Shown: positions 12,730 to 26,700 of the stretch, in pieces
Position numbering within the stretch: the stretch's first letter is position 1
Layout: each line of letters begins with the position of its first letter
NCBI GenBank assembly: GCA_051294375.1
Contig: CM119266.1
Span: forward strand, 24,230,411-24,294,410
Direction of reading: 5' to 3'
DNA: 64,000 bases
From: Paraspadella gotoi
Lineage: Eukaryota; Chaetognatha
Position numbers and translations under genes: made by a program
Notes under the pieces: generated by a model
The model's database searches: none
The model's input: only the letters and a program-made list of their open reading frames with translations
Told to the model about the DNA's origin: nothing

Positions 12730-14094
12730 TTGTTAAAAGCGTCATCGATTTTGAGTGCGCCAAAGAAATTAGAAATTTTCTATCTATTTAGAAAATACCA
12801 ATGATACTCCATACATAATACGAGGCCAGGTATTAATCAGTTAAAAGAAAAGAAAGAAATACCTAGGCAATGGCACGAAGTTTTTGTTTAAATTATATTT
12901 AACGTTATATGCCGCATTTGCAAGCCGCGTCTAGACGAAACGAAATATCTCGTCGTGGATTAGGGCGGGAAGGGGTTAAAAGAGTATATCACTAGCTAGA
13001 AGGAAAGTACACAGGTATGGTTTTGAAGGAAAATAACAGACACCAAAAGGATGACGAAGACAAAAAAACAGAAAGATGTACAGTGGCGATCGCAATAGGA
13101 GCGGAAGTAAGGCTGGCAAAAGAGAAGATTTTAGCACAATGGCCAACGTTGAGATTCCAGAAAATTTTAAAGCATGGTAAACATTAGGCCGAAGGTACAC
13201 ATCACACAATGAGCCCTAGTTGACTCTTACGTTCTTAACTAAAAAGGCGATCAAAGAGTATGGAAATAGTTCTTCAAAGGGTCATACCTTGATCATTTTG
13301 CTGCAGTAGAAATCGATGCGAGCTCTATGAATTATAAAACTTTTCGTTAGATCATCGGTTGTATTAAATTTTATAATTTCTAAATATAGAGCTTTATCTG
13401 TAAAGTTTCGCTCGAGCCATGCGTCCTTAATTTTCGTAATAATCTTCATCATTATAAAACTAGATGAGTATGAAAGAAAAATAAAAATAAACGTAGTTGA
13501 TACCCAGAAACGCATCAAGTACGGGATCGTTGAGACCGAGAACACGTCGTTTCTTAGAGCAAACCCATTAAGATTCCCCAGAAACAGGAAAGGACGGCGA
13601 TGTGGCGCCAAATGTTAAGGCCGGAGCCAACAAAAACGGCCTGAAGCTGACTAACATACGAATAGTGGATAAGACTTAAAGTTTAAGTCTCATAATATTT
13701 GGAATTTACAAGTGGTAATGCTGATGATATAGTTTAACATTTAAGCAATACAGGGAGGACCTACTGTTAAATTAATAGAAAATAGTACAGCAATTTGAGA
13801 ATATAAAAAAGAGTTTTTCATATGACGTAACTAAATTGAAAAATCGCAAAGAATTGTTTATTAATTTAAGCTAAAAATCTGCATTGCCTTGGCTGACAAT
13901 AGGAAGAAAACATGAAAGAAATTATCGAAATTACCTTTTATTATATGAGTATTATAGAAGTAGAACAAAGACAATTAAAACAGCAATGAGATAGCAAGAA
14001 AAGGCAAAGAACAAAGAATTATAGACTTTAGCGACTTAATAGGCGATCAACATCGCCAATACAACCATCTAAAATAGAATAATGAATGGTAGAA
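12730..14094. repeat. Direct duplication, left copy, ending at a 25-N gap
   Basis: This block is repeated in the same orientation at 14130-15000 on the other side of N 14095-14119. Shared landmarks include the segment ending CGAAATATCTCGTCG (about 12939 and 14285), the GAGCTTTATCTGTAAAGTTT segment (about 13388 and 14530) and GGCCGGAGCCAACAA (about 13619 and 14713). The left copy is longer and carries many small insertions relative to the right one, as expected of noisy read sequence. No gene is visible. Confidence 0.8.
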
Positions 14095-14129
14095 NNNNNN
14101 NNNNNNNNNNNNNNNNNNNGTTTTTTTTT

Positions 14130-15000
14130 TTCGGTTTGTTTGTTAAATCGTCGATTTTGCAAAAAGCATTTTTAAACTGACCCAAATCGAGGCAGACGTA
14201 GAGAAAGAAAGAAACCTACAATCACGAGGTTTTTGTTTTAATTATATTTTTACGTTTATATGCGTTTTCAGCCGCGTAGAGAAAACGAAATATCTCGTCG
14301 TGATTTTAAAAAAATATATCCCTGTCCTTTTTTGAAGGAAAATAACCACCAAAGCAAGAAAACAGAATTCACATGCGGCCTTGAAATTTAACGTAACAAA
14401 TGCCGAAGGTACAATAACAATGAGCTCCGTGTTTTTAAAAACCCAAAAGGGAAAAGTCTTCAAGGGCATTTGATTATTTTTGCCTATGCGGCTATGTTAT
14501 ATCGGTTGTTTAATTTTATAATTTTAAATTAGAGCTTTATCTGTAAAGTTTCCTCGAGCCATCGTCCTTATTTTCTAATAATCTTCATCATAAAAAACTA
14601 AGATGGATGAAAGAAAAAAAAAACGAGGTTGAGCCCCAACGCATCAGTCGGATCGTTGAGACCCTCGTTTCTTGACTCCCTTAAATTCCCCGGCGACGGC
14701 GATGGCCATGTTAGGCCGGAGCCAACAACCCTGAACGCTCTCGTTATGTAGACTTTAAGTTTAATCTCTTATGAATTTACTGGTGCTATATAATGTTACA
14801 GACTAAGCTGTTAAATTAAATAACAATCGCTTTATTAAAGATTTTTCTATCTAATGAAAAATCGCAAGATTGTATTATTTTCTAAATCTCTCTCTAAAAA
14901 CTGAAAGAATTATGAATTCTTTTTTTTATTAAAATGCAGAGAACAAACAGCAATAGATATCGCATTAATCTTACGCTTTAGCCAATCGCCATCCTCACCT
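14130..15000. repeat. Direct duplication, right copy
   Basis: The partner of 12730-14094, compacted to about 870 bases by many small deletions. The size difference and the placeholder gap between the copies suggest two unmerged reads of one locus and not a biological tandem duplication. Confidence 0.75.
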
Positions 15001-15120
15001 CCAACCAATCAAAATCCTCCCTCATACCCAATCACCATTCTATTCTTCTAGCCAATCAACATCCAGCCTAACGTCCAATCAGCCCCTTCCCCTCCAGCCA
15101 ATCATCGACCGACCGATTAT
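14982..15120. repeat. 23-bp minisatellite with CCAATC cores
   Basis: CCAATC occurs at 14982, 15005, 15028, 15052, 15075 and 15098, a spacing of 23, 23, 24, 23 and 23 bp. The remainder of each unit is diverged but C/T-rich, often with CATCCT after the core. The core is the forward strand of the NF-Y CCAAT box, so the array could bind NF-Y, or the cores may simply be the best-kept part of an old minisatellite. Confidence 0.85.
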
Positions 15121-15358
15121 TTCCATCTATCCCCCCACCCTCCTACATTTTCTCTCTCGACCCCCCCCGCGCGACGGGAGAGGGATAGCGACCGCGCAAT
15201 GGCCGTCGCGGGCCAGAGGCCAACAACCCGCCGTTATTTAGGCCTGAATCTCCTCTTTATAATCGAATATATCTCGCACTTATGTGGCAGATACTCGGCC
15301 GTTTCAGCGAAAGCGGGGGGAGGGAAGCTTGGCGATGTGACGGGGGAAAGATACCGAG

Positions 15359-15362
<4 letters not shown>

Positions 15363-15402
<40 letters not shown>
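15363..15402. repeat. (GA)n microsatellite
   Basis: A near-pure GA tract of about 40 nt. Confidence 0.9.
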
Positions 15403-15403
<1 letters not shown>

Positions 15404-15968
15404 AGGGGAGAAAGAGAAGAATTTATGCTGGTCTTTATGCCTCGTTAGAGGGTGGAAAAAAAAAGGGATGGAACGGCGGCGTCGGTGGTGGAAGGCTTCG
15501 TGGTTGGTTTCGGTCGCGGTCGAAGGTGGAATTAAAAAGAGAGGAAATCGACTTTTGAAGAGAATAAGGACTCCGAGAATAATTTTTCCAAATGTTTTAT
15601 ATTTTATAATACTTATAATGCAAGATAGTAATGGACACGAAATTTTCAAATTTTGCATTTAATTAGGAAAGGAATAAATAAGAAAATCAAATTATCTTCA
15701 AGCAAATATACCCCGCGTTTTTTCTCGCCCCCACGCAGGACAACGACACCGTTGGTTTAGACATCATTTCTCTGGCTGATGGCATCAGAAGCCGCAATAA
15801 AAAAGCAGAAATTCTCGTAAATCGTCTCGGCTTCCAATTACCGACGACGACGATGACGACGACGACAACGACGACAACGAAGACGACGTCGAAATGAGCG
15901 GCGGAAAAGATGGAACCGCGAGGGGAAAAAAAGCAGCTTCCAGCGGATGGAATGGAATTTTGAGGATT

Positions 15969-16229
15969 AGAGAGAGAGAGAGAGAGATGAGAGGAGAGAA
16001 AGAGACGAGAGAGAGATAGGCGAGACGAGGAGAGAGAGAGAGAGAAAGAGATGAGAAATAACCAAAAGAGAATGGCATTTTTTCCTGGGAAAAATGGCGC
16101 CAAAACAGTTTGCGTTAGTCTTTCCAACACAAAAAAAGAAAGCAACAGAAAGGGGGGAGAAAATATGAGCGAGTGAGAGAGAGAACGAGAGAGAGCAGAG
16201 ATAGAAGAGAGAGAAATGAGAGATACGAG

Positions 16230-16265
<36 letters not shown>
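15969..16265. repeat. GA-rich block of interrupted (GA)n tracts
   Basis: Several GA runs (15969-15990, 16030-16046, 16170-16200, 16232-16262) are separated by ordinary sequence. A GAC/ACG triplet run precedes it at about 15841-15890. Confidence 0.8.
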
Positions 16266-16267
<2 letters not shown>

Positions 16268-16269
16268 AG

Positions 16270-18534
<2,265 letters not shown>

Positions 18535-18647
18535 CCTCTTCCTGTGATGACCCTGTCTCTTCGTCTTTCCTCTTTGCCATTTACTCAGTTTTTCCTTTCC
18601 TCTTTTTTTTCTTTCAGTTATTTTCTTTGAGCAACTTAGTTCGCTAA

Positions 18648-18655
18648 TGACGTCA
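18648..18655. promoter_or_regulatory. Perfect CRE palindrome TGACGTCA
   Basis: A full CREB/ATF consensus site about 120 bp after the CT tract. A second perfect copy lies at 21300-21307. Function is unknown and no gene start is seen beside either. Confidence 0.3.
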
Positions 18656-18834
18656 ACTCAAGGAAAAGAGATAATTATTAGATTTTCTTTTATTCCTTGA
18701 CGTGAAATGTGAAAAAAGTTAGTTTGTTAAAAAGTTATAGTATTTAAACGTATATATAATATGGTTTTCTGTTACAATTTTCTAATTACATTTCCTTGTA
18801 ACGTTATTAGTATGGGTTATCAAGGCTGCCTCAT

Positions 18835-18837
<3 letters not shown>

Positions 18838-18873
<36 letters not shown>

Positions 18874-18876
18874 ATT

Positions 18877-18917
<41 letters not shown>

Positions 18918-18919
18918 TT
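18838..18919. repeat. (CT)n microsatellite with CTAT interruptions
   Basis: CT repeats are broken by TCTATTTCTATCTCTATCTC in the middle. A TTC/TCG trinucleotide repeat follows at 19010-19052. Confidence 0.9.
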
Positions 18920-19149
18920 CTGAGTCTCTCCCAAAAACCATTTCCGGTGGTTTGTAGGCGCGCCCCTAACCTTTTCAGGCCGCCACCCAAATCGCGGGAC
19001 GCTCCGTCTTCTTCTTCTTCTTCTTCGTCGTCGTCGTCGTCGTCGTCGTCGTTTTCGCCGGCGTCAATTTGTATGCAAAACCAATTTCCCTTTTCTCTTT
19101 CTGGTTTCGAGGGGCGGATCTGAGTCAGTTCGACGCCGACGCCACCTTA

Positions 19150-19590
19150 GAGTTACCAACGCTCCTCGACAATGACCCTGGCACCACCTCGGGGTCACCC
19201 CAGCTTCTAGTCAATGATCCTAGCACAACCTTTGAGTCACCTCCATTACCGGCATCAACCTTCCATAATTCTGGAAACACCTTTGGGTTATTTGCTCTTT
19301 TTTAATCATTATAGCCAATCTTTTGGCTCAGCGGTCACCCTTGTTTCTCTTCACAACTCACAAAAATAAGGGGGCCACCTTTAAATCAATTTTTTGAGTA
19401 ACTATTCTCCCCCTAAATAACCCCGGCAATAACCATTGGTTAACCACCGCTCCTCTTCTATCACCCTGACATAACCTTGGGGTCACCCCCTCTCTTCTAA
19501 ATTCATAATGAACCTGGAACTACCTTAGAATCATTCCCGATCCTCTTCAATGATCCTGGCACGCACTGAGCGACTTCACAGCTTCTGAGC
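19150..19590. repeat. 42-bp minisatellite, partly open in one frame
   Basis: Units start at about 19150, 19192, 19234 and again at 19396, 19438, 19480 and 19528, with spacing of 42-43 bp (one of 48). The shared core is GGGTCACC, then a CTCCT-like segment, AATGATCCTGGCAC and ACCTT. In the first units a 14-residue repeat is open (LPTLLDNDPGTT / SPQLLVNDPSTT), but later units contain stops. It is either a non-coding minisatellite or the decayed exon of a repeat protein. Confidence 0.75.
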
Positions 19591-20768
19591 CACTAAACTG
19601 TCTTTCTTCACTTACTCTTGTCACACGCTATTTTTAAAATTGTCACTGACAACAATCTCAAAAAATTGTCAACAATCCCAACCACCAAACAGAATCAAAA
19701 ATCCCCTTTTCCCACCAACCCACCCTCGTTACAATCCGGGTCAAAAACCCGCCCGACCATCTGAAACCCTTGGCACCAATTTCTTGGGCGATGAAGCAAT
19801 TTCACTCTAATTGCGGCAGTTCTTTTCTCCCGACTTCCACCGCCGGAAACGATCGGGCAATCAGAAATGTTTTTAGATCAATTTTTCATATATATTTTAT
19901 CAGTATTTAGTGAGATAAATTTATTTAAGTTTGTATCATCTTAACTTTTGAATACATATAGGGAGATATAGTACAAAATCAAAAACCTAAAATTTGTGCT
20001 CTAATATTTGAGAAAGATACTGAGAAATATTAAAATGATCATAGGTTGAGCTTTTTGGTGATAAATATATATATAAGAGTCGAAACATGTCTGTTCCTAT
20101 TAAAAATAAAATCGTTGTAGAAATAAAAACAAATTCTCTTTGCTAATTCACAACGAATCGAAAGGTTAACATCGAATAATGATATTTTCATTGAAAATAA
20201 CATCAAAAAGTGCAAATATGTCTTTAAGTTTAAGTTTAAATATGTTTAAATATCCCCAATCGGGCAATGTGAAACTATCGTTCGTTTTTCGCGAGCTTTG
20301 GTCATCCTTTGTCAAGCTTGGTCAAAATCTACAAGCGGTTCTACTTTGTCGGAAGATTGAGCAGTTTTGCCTCTTTGTCGAGCGGTGGGGCTGTCCCACC
20401 TTTGTCCGCAGATTGGGCAGTTCCTCAGAGGGCAATTTGGAAGCAGCGAATGATGATGGAATCGATGAGGTGGGAAAAGGGAAGAAAAGAAGTGGGAATG
20501 GGGAATGGGGAATATGTGTTGTATGGAGGGAATGAGAAAATGAGAAAAAGAAGAAAAAAGGGAAAGAGATAAGTAGCAGAGTCGAGATGGTGCAGCAGCA
20601 GCATGAGCAAAAGAGAGAAGAGCAACAGCTCAAAAACTTTAAATTAATTAATATATTCAAATAAAATTAAAAATTTCATTTAATGACTGATGGTCTCAGA
20701 GGAATCTCCCAAAAATTAATAATTTACTCTCCTTTTATATACATTATACAAAGATAAAAATAAAACAA

Positions 20769-20878
20769 CCAATGAGAGGAGAGTTCACATTTTAAGAATA
20801 CAAATCAAAACATATACAAGTTATTATTAACCAATGTGAGACCAGATATTCAAATTCAATGTATAAAGTTCAACCAAT
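20769..20878 (+). promoter_or_regulatory. Cluster of three CCAATG boxes
   Basis: CCAATGAGAG at 20769, CCAATGTGAG at 20831 and CCAATGAGAG at 20874, spaced 62 and 43 bp in AT-rich sequence. The shared extension past CCAAT suggests either repeated units or repeated NF-Y sites. Confidence 0.35.
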
Positions 20879-21503
20879 GAGAGCCTTTAAACAGAATTAA
20901 TGGAGACACTTATTGAAACTTTAAATTAAAATATTTGAGCTTTTAAAAATAAAAGGTCGGGGCTCAATTCAGACAAAAAATATTATAAACTCTTAAGCAA
21001 AATATTTTGTCGAACCGGACCTGTTATACGACCGTCGACCATTCCGTGGATGTAACGGAAAAAATCGACAAAACTATTAATTGACGAACGCGTCATCCGG
21101 AGACGAATTCATTTTCGCCATAAAACGGAAATGCGAAAAAAATTCTATAAAATTATCGCCGACTCGACGATTTTTTAATCTTCGTCGTCGCTTTGCCTTT
21201 TGTTTTTTTTTCTCAGTAATTCTATTTTATCGCCGCTAAAGTCGTTTTAACGCGATTAAACGAAGCGTCCGATGGCGCGTCAGACGACTTGGCGTTCATT
21301 GACGTCATTTGCCAATGTTGACTTGGATACACAATTCTGTGAAAGTTTAGTTTTATTATTGACTCAACATTCAATGGTAGATTTTATTCCTTAATTTGTT
21401 TTCGTTGTGGGGATTGTACCTCGTAACAAGCAGTAGATTTTTCTCAAATCGTTTGTCACGAATTTCTATGTTGACGCGACTTTCCGGAACGTTTGCCAAC
21501 AAA

Positions 21504-21587
<84 letters not shown>

Positions 21588-21839
21588 TTCTCTCTCTCTC
21601 TCTCTCTCTCATTTNNNNNNNNNNNNNNNNNNNNNNNNNNNNNNNNNNNNNNNNNNNNNNNNNNNNNNNNNNNNNNNNNNNNNNNNNNNNNNNNNNNNNN
21701 NNNNNNNNNNNNNNNNNNNNNNNNNNNNNNNNNNNNNNNNNNNNNNNNNNNNNNNNNNNNNNNNNNNNNNNNNNNNNNNNNNNNNNNNNNNNNNNNNNNN
21801 NNNNNNNNNNNNNNNNNNNNNNNNNNNNNNNNNNNNNNN

Positions 21840-21869
<30 letters not shown>
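21504..21869. repeat. (CT)n and (GA)n in opposite orientation around a 225-N gap
   Basis: CT runs at 21504-21612 face GA at 21840-21869 across N 21615-21839. The tract must switch strand inside the gap or the join is wrong. Confidence 0.85.
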
Positions 21870-21872
<3 letters not shown>

Positions 21873-22362
21873 GTTTGTTATTTGTTTTTCTCGGAATATG
21901 GTGTTTGATCATGAGAGGAAAACGAAAAATACTCTGTGTATTTTGTAATTTGTAACAGAAAATTAAATATTATGTATTATGACATTTTGACACACTTTCC
22001 TCGTAAAAAGTATATATTTTTTTAAGTAAGATTTCCAGTTTAAAATCAAGGTCTAAAAAAAGAATAAGTTGGAGATAATATTTGTAGACATTTAACTTTC
22101 TATTCCAAAATAAAACATAGTACTGTCAAACCCCATCATCATTTGGCTTAACACAGAAAATCTATATGTTTTTTTTTTAAGAAATCTTTACTGACGGTGG
22201 GAAGGTTCGCTATTTCCACAAATCCTCACCTTATTGCGTCATTTCCTTTCTCCCGATGGAACAAAGAAAGATATCGTTTCGTCCGCAAACGTCTTTGGCG
22301 TCGTCGCACGCGAACACGTTAGCGGTGCGTGCACGACGCATGCGTTCGCCGGAAATAGCGTG

Positions 22363-22364
<2 letters not shown>

Positions 22365-22414
<50 letters not shown>
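22365..22414. repeat. (GA)n microsatellite
   Basis: A near-pure GA tract of about 50 nt. Confidence 0.93.
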
Positions 22415-22419
<5 letters not shown>

Positions 22420-23058
22420 CTAAGATATGGGGGATTTTTATGGGCCGGCATAGTGTGAAATTGGCATGTTTCAACGTTCTAGCTGAATGGGTCTTTCTGT
22501 AATTGCCTCCTGCAGGAATAGAAATGGGAAGAAAGGGTATTAGGAGTTGGAGAAAAAAAAGGCCCAGAGACGACGTCGCCCTCGTCGTTGTCGTCGTCGT
22601 CATCCTCGTTCGTCGTTCGAGTGGAAAAGAGGCAATTTTCAAGAGAGGGAAATGTATTTCGTAATGGGTGGTGGGTGGTTACAACTTACAAGTGGATTTC
22701 TTGGAGGAATTTTATTTTATGTTGTTCCAAGTAGGAACTTCCTTAATAAGGTGGAAAGTCAAAAACTCATTAAACAAGTTCAAACAAGTTAAACAAGTTG
22801 CTTTTTTTGTGTTACTAAATTCTAAAGTGGACTTATTGAAAGGAAGCGACTCTACCTCGTAAAGTTCCGAAAAGAGCCTTCCTCGCTGTAAACCCGTCCG
22901 ACCTGTACATTCAGTGTCTCGTCTCAAATATCGCCTCTGTCGCCTAAAAACGAAAAAANNNNNNNNNNAAAAAAAAAGGAGAATAAAAAAAGGAAGAGAA
23001 GTCGTAATCGAGGAGATTTCCAAGGATATTTTCTAAAAGTGCCTCTTTTCTCTTTCCC

Positions 23059-23060
<2 letters not shown>

Positions 23061-23096
<36 letters not shown>
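23061..23096. repeat. (GAC)n trinucleotide repeat
   Basis: About 11 perfect CGA/GAC units. Confidence 0.93.
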
Positions 23097-23623
23097 AGAT
23101 GATCTCAGAAAAAAAGGAGGGACATTTGCGAAGATTCATCGCTTTTTCTTCGCCTTCTTTCAGAGAGAGAGAGAGTGTATGTGTGAGAGTGAGAGGGCTC
23201 TTTTGCACAGCGCTATTCCCTTTTTTTGTGAAGAATATATTTTTTTTCTTTTTCCGAACGCACAGTGCAAAAGGTTTCGAAAATTGTTGCAATCAGCGTT
23301 GATGGCGACAGCTTTAGTCTTAAAGAATTTTTTAAGGTTTACCCATTTCAGCGTTATACGTATGTACTAAAAACCCAAACTCTTCAAGAAAGTAAACAGA
23401 CGGTTATGTAACGACTTATTTGGTGTGAATATAAACAGGAAGCAGATAAAGCGAAGAATTTCCTCGTTTTCAAGTTCCTCAGCCTTGCGTTGAATTTTTA
23501 AAATTTGCACGAACAATTGCTTTAACCATTTCATCGCAAGACAACGATTAGTGAAGTAAATCTTTACGAAAAATTCATAGGCGCATGAAAGAAAAATATA
23601 AGCCGGATGCATTGTTGACAGAC

Positions 23624-23626
<3 letters not shown>

Positions 23627-23675
<49 letters not shown>

Positions 23676-23689
23676 AGAGAGAGAGAGAG

Positions 23690-23727
<38 letters not shown>

Positions 23728-23736
23728 AGAGAGAGA
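23627..23736. repeat. (GA)n microsatellite with few interruptions
   Basis: GA runs broken by GG, AA and GAC bases. Confidence 0.92.
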
Positions 23737-23749
23737 AATAATAAATGCA

Positions 23750-26700
23750 AAAAAGTGAATTCTCTTCCTCATCTCGGAAACTCGGAAAATCGCCTCGGGT
23801 CACAAACTCATTCTTCATCGCTTTCAAATATTCAGCGAGATCGCGACGGCGGCCGAGAAGCGTCCGATGGTGGCGGCGGCGGGGGCGCGGCGGCGCGGCA
23901 GAAGAAAATTCGTCTCTTTGTCGGCGACGGCGGCCGGCCGGAACGGCGGTTTTTCTCGGCGGCGCCGGCCCAGATTCCCGCCATCTTCTCTGCGTATTCT
24001 TCGCCGCTCTTTTTTTTTGCCGCCGCTGGAAGTCGTTTCCGGCAAAGTGAAATGCGCCGGCCTTTGCCGAGCGATCTCGAGGGATCATCTAAAATCAAAC
24101 GCAATCTTCTCTTCATCCCCGAAATTCTCATTTTTATAAAGCAAAGAAACGACGACGTCCGCTTTACTCGCTTCGCTCTTTTTCTCCTCGATCCTTTCGC
24201 CTCCTTTAGCGCCCTTCGTTTTCGTATCGTTTATTCCCTCCTGTTTTTTCCCAATATCCAAACTTTTCCTTCAATCCACAGTTCTTCATGAATTCAATAA
24301 TAATTTGAACATTCTACCAGTATTGTGGCCAGGCCTAAACATTCTACAGTATGTGGCGAATCCTAAATTTACCTACCGTATAGTGGTGAAACTCACCTCG
24401 TCCATGGCTAGGACACAAGTACACATTCTCCAACTGTGACTTCCGGGTTCAATCCGTTCCCCAACCCATAGTATATCATTTTTTATGCTTCTTAAAAACG
24501 AGCTATCCTCTTCACGAACTCGCCATGGCTCCATTCCCATGTTTCATTTCATCCTACCTCCACTTTCCCAACGATCCTGTTATGGATTTAAAATTATCAC
24601 CAACCCCCCCCCATTCAACTTTCCTCACAACCCCTCGCCCTCCGTCGCATCATATATCCTCATTGCCCCCCCCCATCCATGTTCCGTCGACGCCCCATTG
24701 ACGCTGCGTCACCGCTCCCCGTGGCGCGCTTCTCGGCCATAACCGTCGCGGTTCAACGCCTCTTTCCCATTTCATCGAACGCTTCGCTTCCGGTCATTCC
24801 TCAACCCTCCTCTTCTTCTTCCTTCACCTGCGATTGTCGATCCGAGTCGACACCGCAACCCATTCCACTCTGTCGCACTCCTGTAACCACTCATTTCGTC
24901 ACTCTCTTGCTAGAGTTCGTCGAGGGTTTGACACGCCCACTTTATTAAGCAGTGAATGGGGATTAGAATCGCGAAAAAATAATTTACTTCCTCAATTTTC
25001 GTGTGTGAGGCAAGCTGAATTTTACTATCCGTACGCGTTAATTACGTAGTTTATTTTCGTTTCTCCATTTACACTTTAAAACACCTTTCTTCATAGTTTT
25101 AGAATTCCGTCTTCTTGTCCAAAGTCTTAACTTTCTTCATCTCCCTATTCCTCGCTCTCTTTTATCAGTTATTCATTCCTCTCTTCTTCCTACTACTTTT
25201 CACTCTCTCTCCTCTCATCTCTCTCTCTCTCATCTCTTCTTCTCTCTCTTCTCTCTCTCTCTCTCTTTAAGTCCTTAACGATCTTCGCCTTCTCACCTGG
25301 TCGTCATTTCTTCCTCGCGACGAATATTCTTCCGAGATCGGGAGAGCGGAAAAAAAATCGGAAATGTCACATCTATTGTCGCCCATATATCACTAGAAAA
25401 AAGGGAATCGTACTATGTTCATGATCGACCGTAAATAGAATAAGAATCATCCTACTTACCGCATACTCCGCTCTACAGCCATATTCAACACTATTCTCCA
25501 CTCTAACTCCAATAATTACTGCACCGCTTCTGGCAACTATATTATGCGTCTAACCTCACTCGGTCTTTAGGTTCTATTTGTTTACCCGCCTCCTTGTTGA
25601 GGTCCATGCGGGATTAGTACGGCCAGATTACCACCAAAAAAACAGCTGAGAGCAAAACATAATCAAAAAACAACATACTTACGGACAAAACAAAAATCAG
25701 TAGACGAACCCCCCTTTCTCATCTTCAGCAAACCATATGTTGACGCGCACTGACCCCGTAAGCCACGACATCGACCGTAACAGACATCACGACGCAGCAG
25801 ACCACGCACCGGAATGCGATACGAAACGCAGGCGCATCGGACACGTCACTCGCACAGCGGAAAACTAAAAGGGAAAGGAATTGGACGGAAAACGAACGAC
25901 TAGCACTGGACGACAGATACGGTACTCACACTGGTCGTATACGTCTAAGCTGAGCAGTACTTAGTCGGTACGGCAGGCCTCGTGCTAATTGGAAGCCGTC
26001 TCACTCCATACTCTCATACACGCATCATTCTCAATCTTCCCTCTCCACTATAGAAAAAAATTCTGTAGGGTGGTGAGTCGTATTTCATCGTGACGAAATT
26101 CGATTTTCACGAGAAGGGCGTACCCTCTACATTCTCTCATAATAAATGCACTTTCCGGGCTTAGACCGAGATTTTAAGCGAGTCAAGAAGAGAGAGAGCA
26201 GACGATAGAGAGAGGAGAGATGAGCACCAGCTATGAACTCATAGCGATTACGAGAGTGAGATGAACGCGCAAGTGGAGAGAGAGACGAGCGAAGAGAGAA
26301 CAGTATCGGCATATGCCTTCAGTGCCTTGTGCGGATTTTACATCTCCATATATGTTCATAACAACAATACGTCATTTCGGAATGTTGCGCCTCATCCCTG
26401 AGCGTTTAGATACTTTACGCGGAACTCCTCTTAGTATTCATGATTTTTATTATATTTACATGTTATCTCCAGGGAGTTTAACTACGGACCTTTGATTTTG
26501 TATTATAATATTACTTATCCTCTTTTAATAACATGACAATATTGCAACAGAACCTACTTTTGTTCATTTGAATTGTTTACAACCTACGGACATATTAGAT
26601 TATGGTTTCAAATATAGTCTTTACTTTTCTATGTATGATTAATTTGATTCATTTCAAAATTAATAGATTCTCACACACATCTAATTTATGTAGATATTAA

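Larger units (their letters stand above)
19600..23060. other. Non-coding stretch
   Basis: No convincing gene. Within it are a CCAAT cluster (20769-20878), a CRE at 21300-21307, a CT/GA pair around a gap (21504-21869), a GA tract (22365-22414) and a 10-N gap inside an A run (22959-22968). 19860-21000 is AT-rich and featureless apart from the CCAAT motifs. Confidence 0.55.

Noticed and set aside
23830-24140. Overlapping Arg-, Ala- and Gly-rich open frames, repeated at 34350-34620
   Set aside because: A GC-rich stretch of GGC/GCG units is open in most frames; no domain, start or splice structure, and no frame is favoured between the two copies.
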